From Bacillota bacterium (GTDB lineage: Bacteria; Bacillota; Clostridia; Christensenellales; UMGS416), in NCBI GenBank assembly GCA_023428265.1, contig JAEYYW010000170.1, forward strand, positions 1 to 21,394: DNA of 21,394 bases, given 5' to 3'. A program made the translations under genes and the position numbers. The notes under the pieces were generated by a model. That model did no database searches. It worked only from the letters and a program-made list of their open reading frames with translations, and was not told the DNA's origin. Positions 20,525-21,394 of this stretch are shown here, piece by piece. Position 1 is the first letter of the stretch; each line of letters starts with the position of its first letter.

Positions 20525-21394
20525 ATGCACGCATTGCACCGCCCCATCACAGACCTGAAAGGCGTGGGCCCGGCCAGGGCCAAGGCCCTGCACCGCGTCG
20601 GCATTGACACGGTGGGCGATGCTGTGTATTACCTGCCGCGGGATTACCGCGATCTGTCACATGCCGACAGCCTGGCCGAAGCCCGCCACGGGCAGGATGT
20701 GGTTGTGGTGGCAACGCTGTGCACCAAGCCCCAAACCCACCGGCCCAAGCGGGGCCTCACCGTGGTCAAGGCCACGCTGGACGATGGCAGCGGCCGCTGC
20801 GCCGCCGTGTGGTATAACCAGCCATGGATTGCCGACCAGCTCCAGAAGGGCGGATGCTGGGTGTTTTTTGGGCGTGTGGAGGCAAGGTTCGGGGAAAAGG
20901 CGCTGCATAACCCCGGCTACGAGCCCTATGACGGCGAAAGCCTGCCGGGCATCCTGCCCATCTATTCGCTCACCGGGGCGCTGAGCCAGAAGGTGCTGCG
21001 GGGCCTTGTGGCTGATGCGTTGGAGGCCGCCGGCCCGCTGGAAGACACACTGCCTCAGAGCTTCCGCCTGCGGCACGGTCTGGCGGAGCTTAACTTCGCC
21101 ATACAGTCAATACACAAACCTGCCACGGTGGAGGCGGCGGAGGCTGCCCGGCTCCGGCTGGCCTTTGAGGAACTGCTGCTCTTTCTCATCATGCTCAGGA
21201 GCATCGGTGCGCGGCGCAAGGCCTCAGCGGGCCGTGCGCCCTTTCAATGCCCGGAGGAGCACATCAGAAGCTTTGAAGCATCGCTGCCGTTTCAGCTCAC
21301 CGGCGCGCAGAAGCGGGTGCTGGGCGAGATCGCCGCAGACCTGCGCTCCCCCGTGCCGATGAACCGGCTGGTGCAGGGCGACGTGGGGTCGGGC
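20525..21394 (+). CDS. recG: ATP-dependent DNA helicase RecG, N-terminal part (runs off the window)
   Basis: RecG drives fork regression and branch migration in DNA repair. The open frame has 290 codons and no stop before the right edge. The N-terminus carries the family's ITDLKGVGPARAKALHRVGI helix-hairpin-like start and the YYLPRDYRDLS block, followed by the OB-type wedge domain (residues about 55-135). Then come the linker helices and LPFQLTGAQKRVLGEI. It ends within the Walker A motif at NRLVQGDVGSG, just before the expected Lys-Thr. The ATG at 20525 has a clear AAGGAG site and promoter. It is divergent from the nagZ-like gene. The full protein is normally near 680-700 residues, so less than half is present. 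Confidence 0.96.
   Translation, partial: MHALHRPITDLKGVGPARAKALHRVGIDTVGDAVYYLPRDYRDLSHADSLAEARHGQDVVVVATLCTKPQTHRPKRGLTVVKATLDDGSGRCAAVWYNQPWIADQLQKGGCWVFFGRVEARFGEKALHNPGYEPYDGESLPGILPIYSLTGALSQKVLRGLVADALEAAGPLEDTLPQSFRLRHGLAELNFAIQSIHKPATVEAAEAARLRLAFEELLLFLIMLRSIGARRKASAGRAPFQCPEEHIRSFEASLPFQLTGAQKRVLGEIAADLRSPVPMNRLVQGDVGSG

Noticed and set aside
1..21394. Mobile elements, CRISPR arrays, tRNA or rRNA genes, toxin-antitoxin or restriction systems
   Set aside because: Looked for repeats in arrays, transposase-like or nuclease-like motifs and tRNA-like structures; none seen. The three methyltransferases are small-molecule or protein types with no DNA methylase motifs or nuclease partner.

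Overview
The window looks like chromosomal DNA from a fairly GC-rich, spore-forming, motile member of the Clostridia (Bacillota). Several things point this way: an alpha/beta-type spore protein, CheX-type chemotaxis phosphatases, a LytR-CpsA-Psr cell-wall ligase, a D-Ala-D-Ala carboxypeptidase with a C-terminal membrane anchor, a DUF624/YesL-type membrane protein, GGAGG-type ribosome sites, and TTG/GTG starts. I see no tRNA, rRNA, CRISPR array, insertion sequence or phage gene. Apart from the two cut genes at the edges, everything looks intact.

Layout. 1-226: a partial unknown gene, visibly more A+T-rich than the rest. 327-3031 (minus): a tightly packed operon of spore protein, methyltransferase, Hsp33 and a HEAT-like protein, each start overlapping or closely following the previous stop. 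3116-5196 (minus): an M20 amidohydrolase and a DUF624 membrane protein behind a good sigma-A promoter. 5292-6077 (minus): a methyltransferase with an unusual SAM-binding loop. 6281-7596 (plus): a response regulator fused to CheX, overlapping a stand-alone cheX. 7919-9898 (plus): a large leader-preceded tandem beta-helix protein without signal peptide. 9970-11171 (minus): a cysteine-rich protein overlapping a methyltransferase. 11427-15422 (plus): a GH43-like glycosidase one base from a D,D-carboxypeptidase, then an LCP ligase. 15628-17241 (plus): a Na+/phosphate transporter with a PhoU-like tail behind a Pho-box-like array. 17322-18065 (minus): a signal-less lytic transglycosylase. 18431-18994 (minus): an acetate/succinate-type transporter. 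19105-20436 (minus): a NagZ-type lipoprotein. 20525-end (plus): recG, cut just inside its Walker A motif.

How they fit together. Much of the right half concerns the cell wall: carboxypeptidase, LCP ligase, lytic transglycosylase and NagZ. The chemotaxis pair removes phosphate from CheY-type regulators. The beta-helix protein and GH43-like enzyme both lack export signals and suggest intracellular glycan processing.

The clearest non-coding signals are a four-copy, 11-bp-spaced repeat matching a PhoP box in front of the phosphate transporter; back-to-back nagZ-like/recG promoters that share one -35 hexamer, the nagZ-like side possibly giving a leaderless mRNA; and two exact 15-bp direct repeats with a flanking 7-bp inverted repeat in the beta-helix leader. 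No unmistakable new defence or mobile system is visible. The most original candidates are the beta-helix gene with its leader, the cysteine-rich protein/methyltransferase pair, and the spore-protein-led operon.
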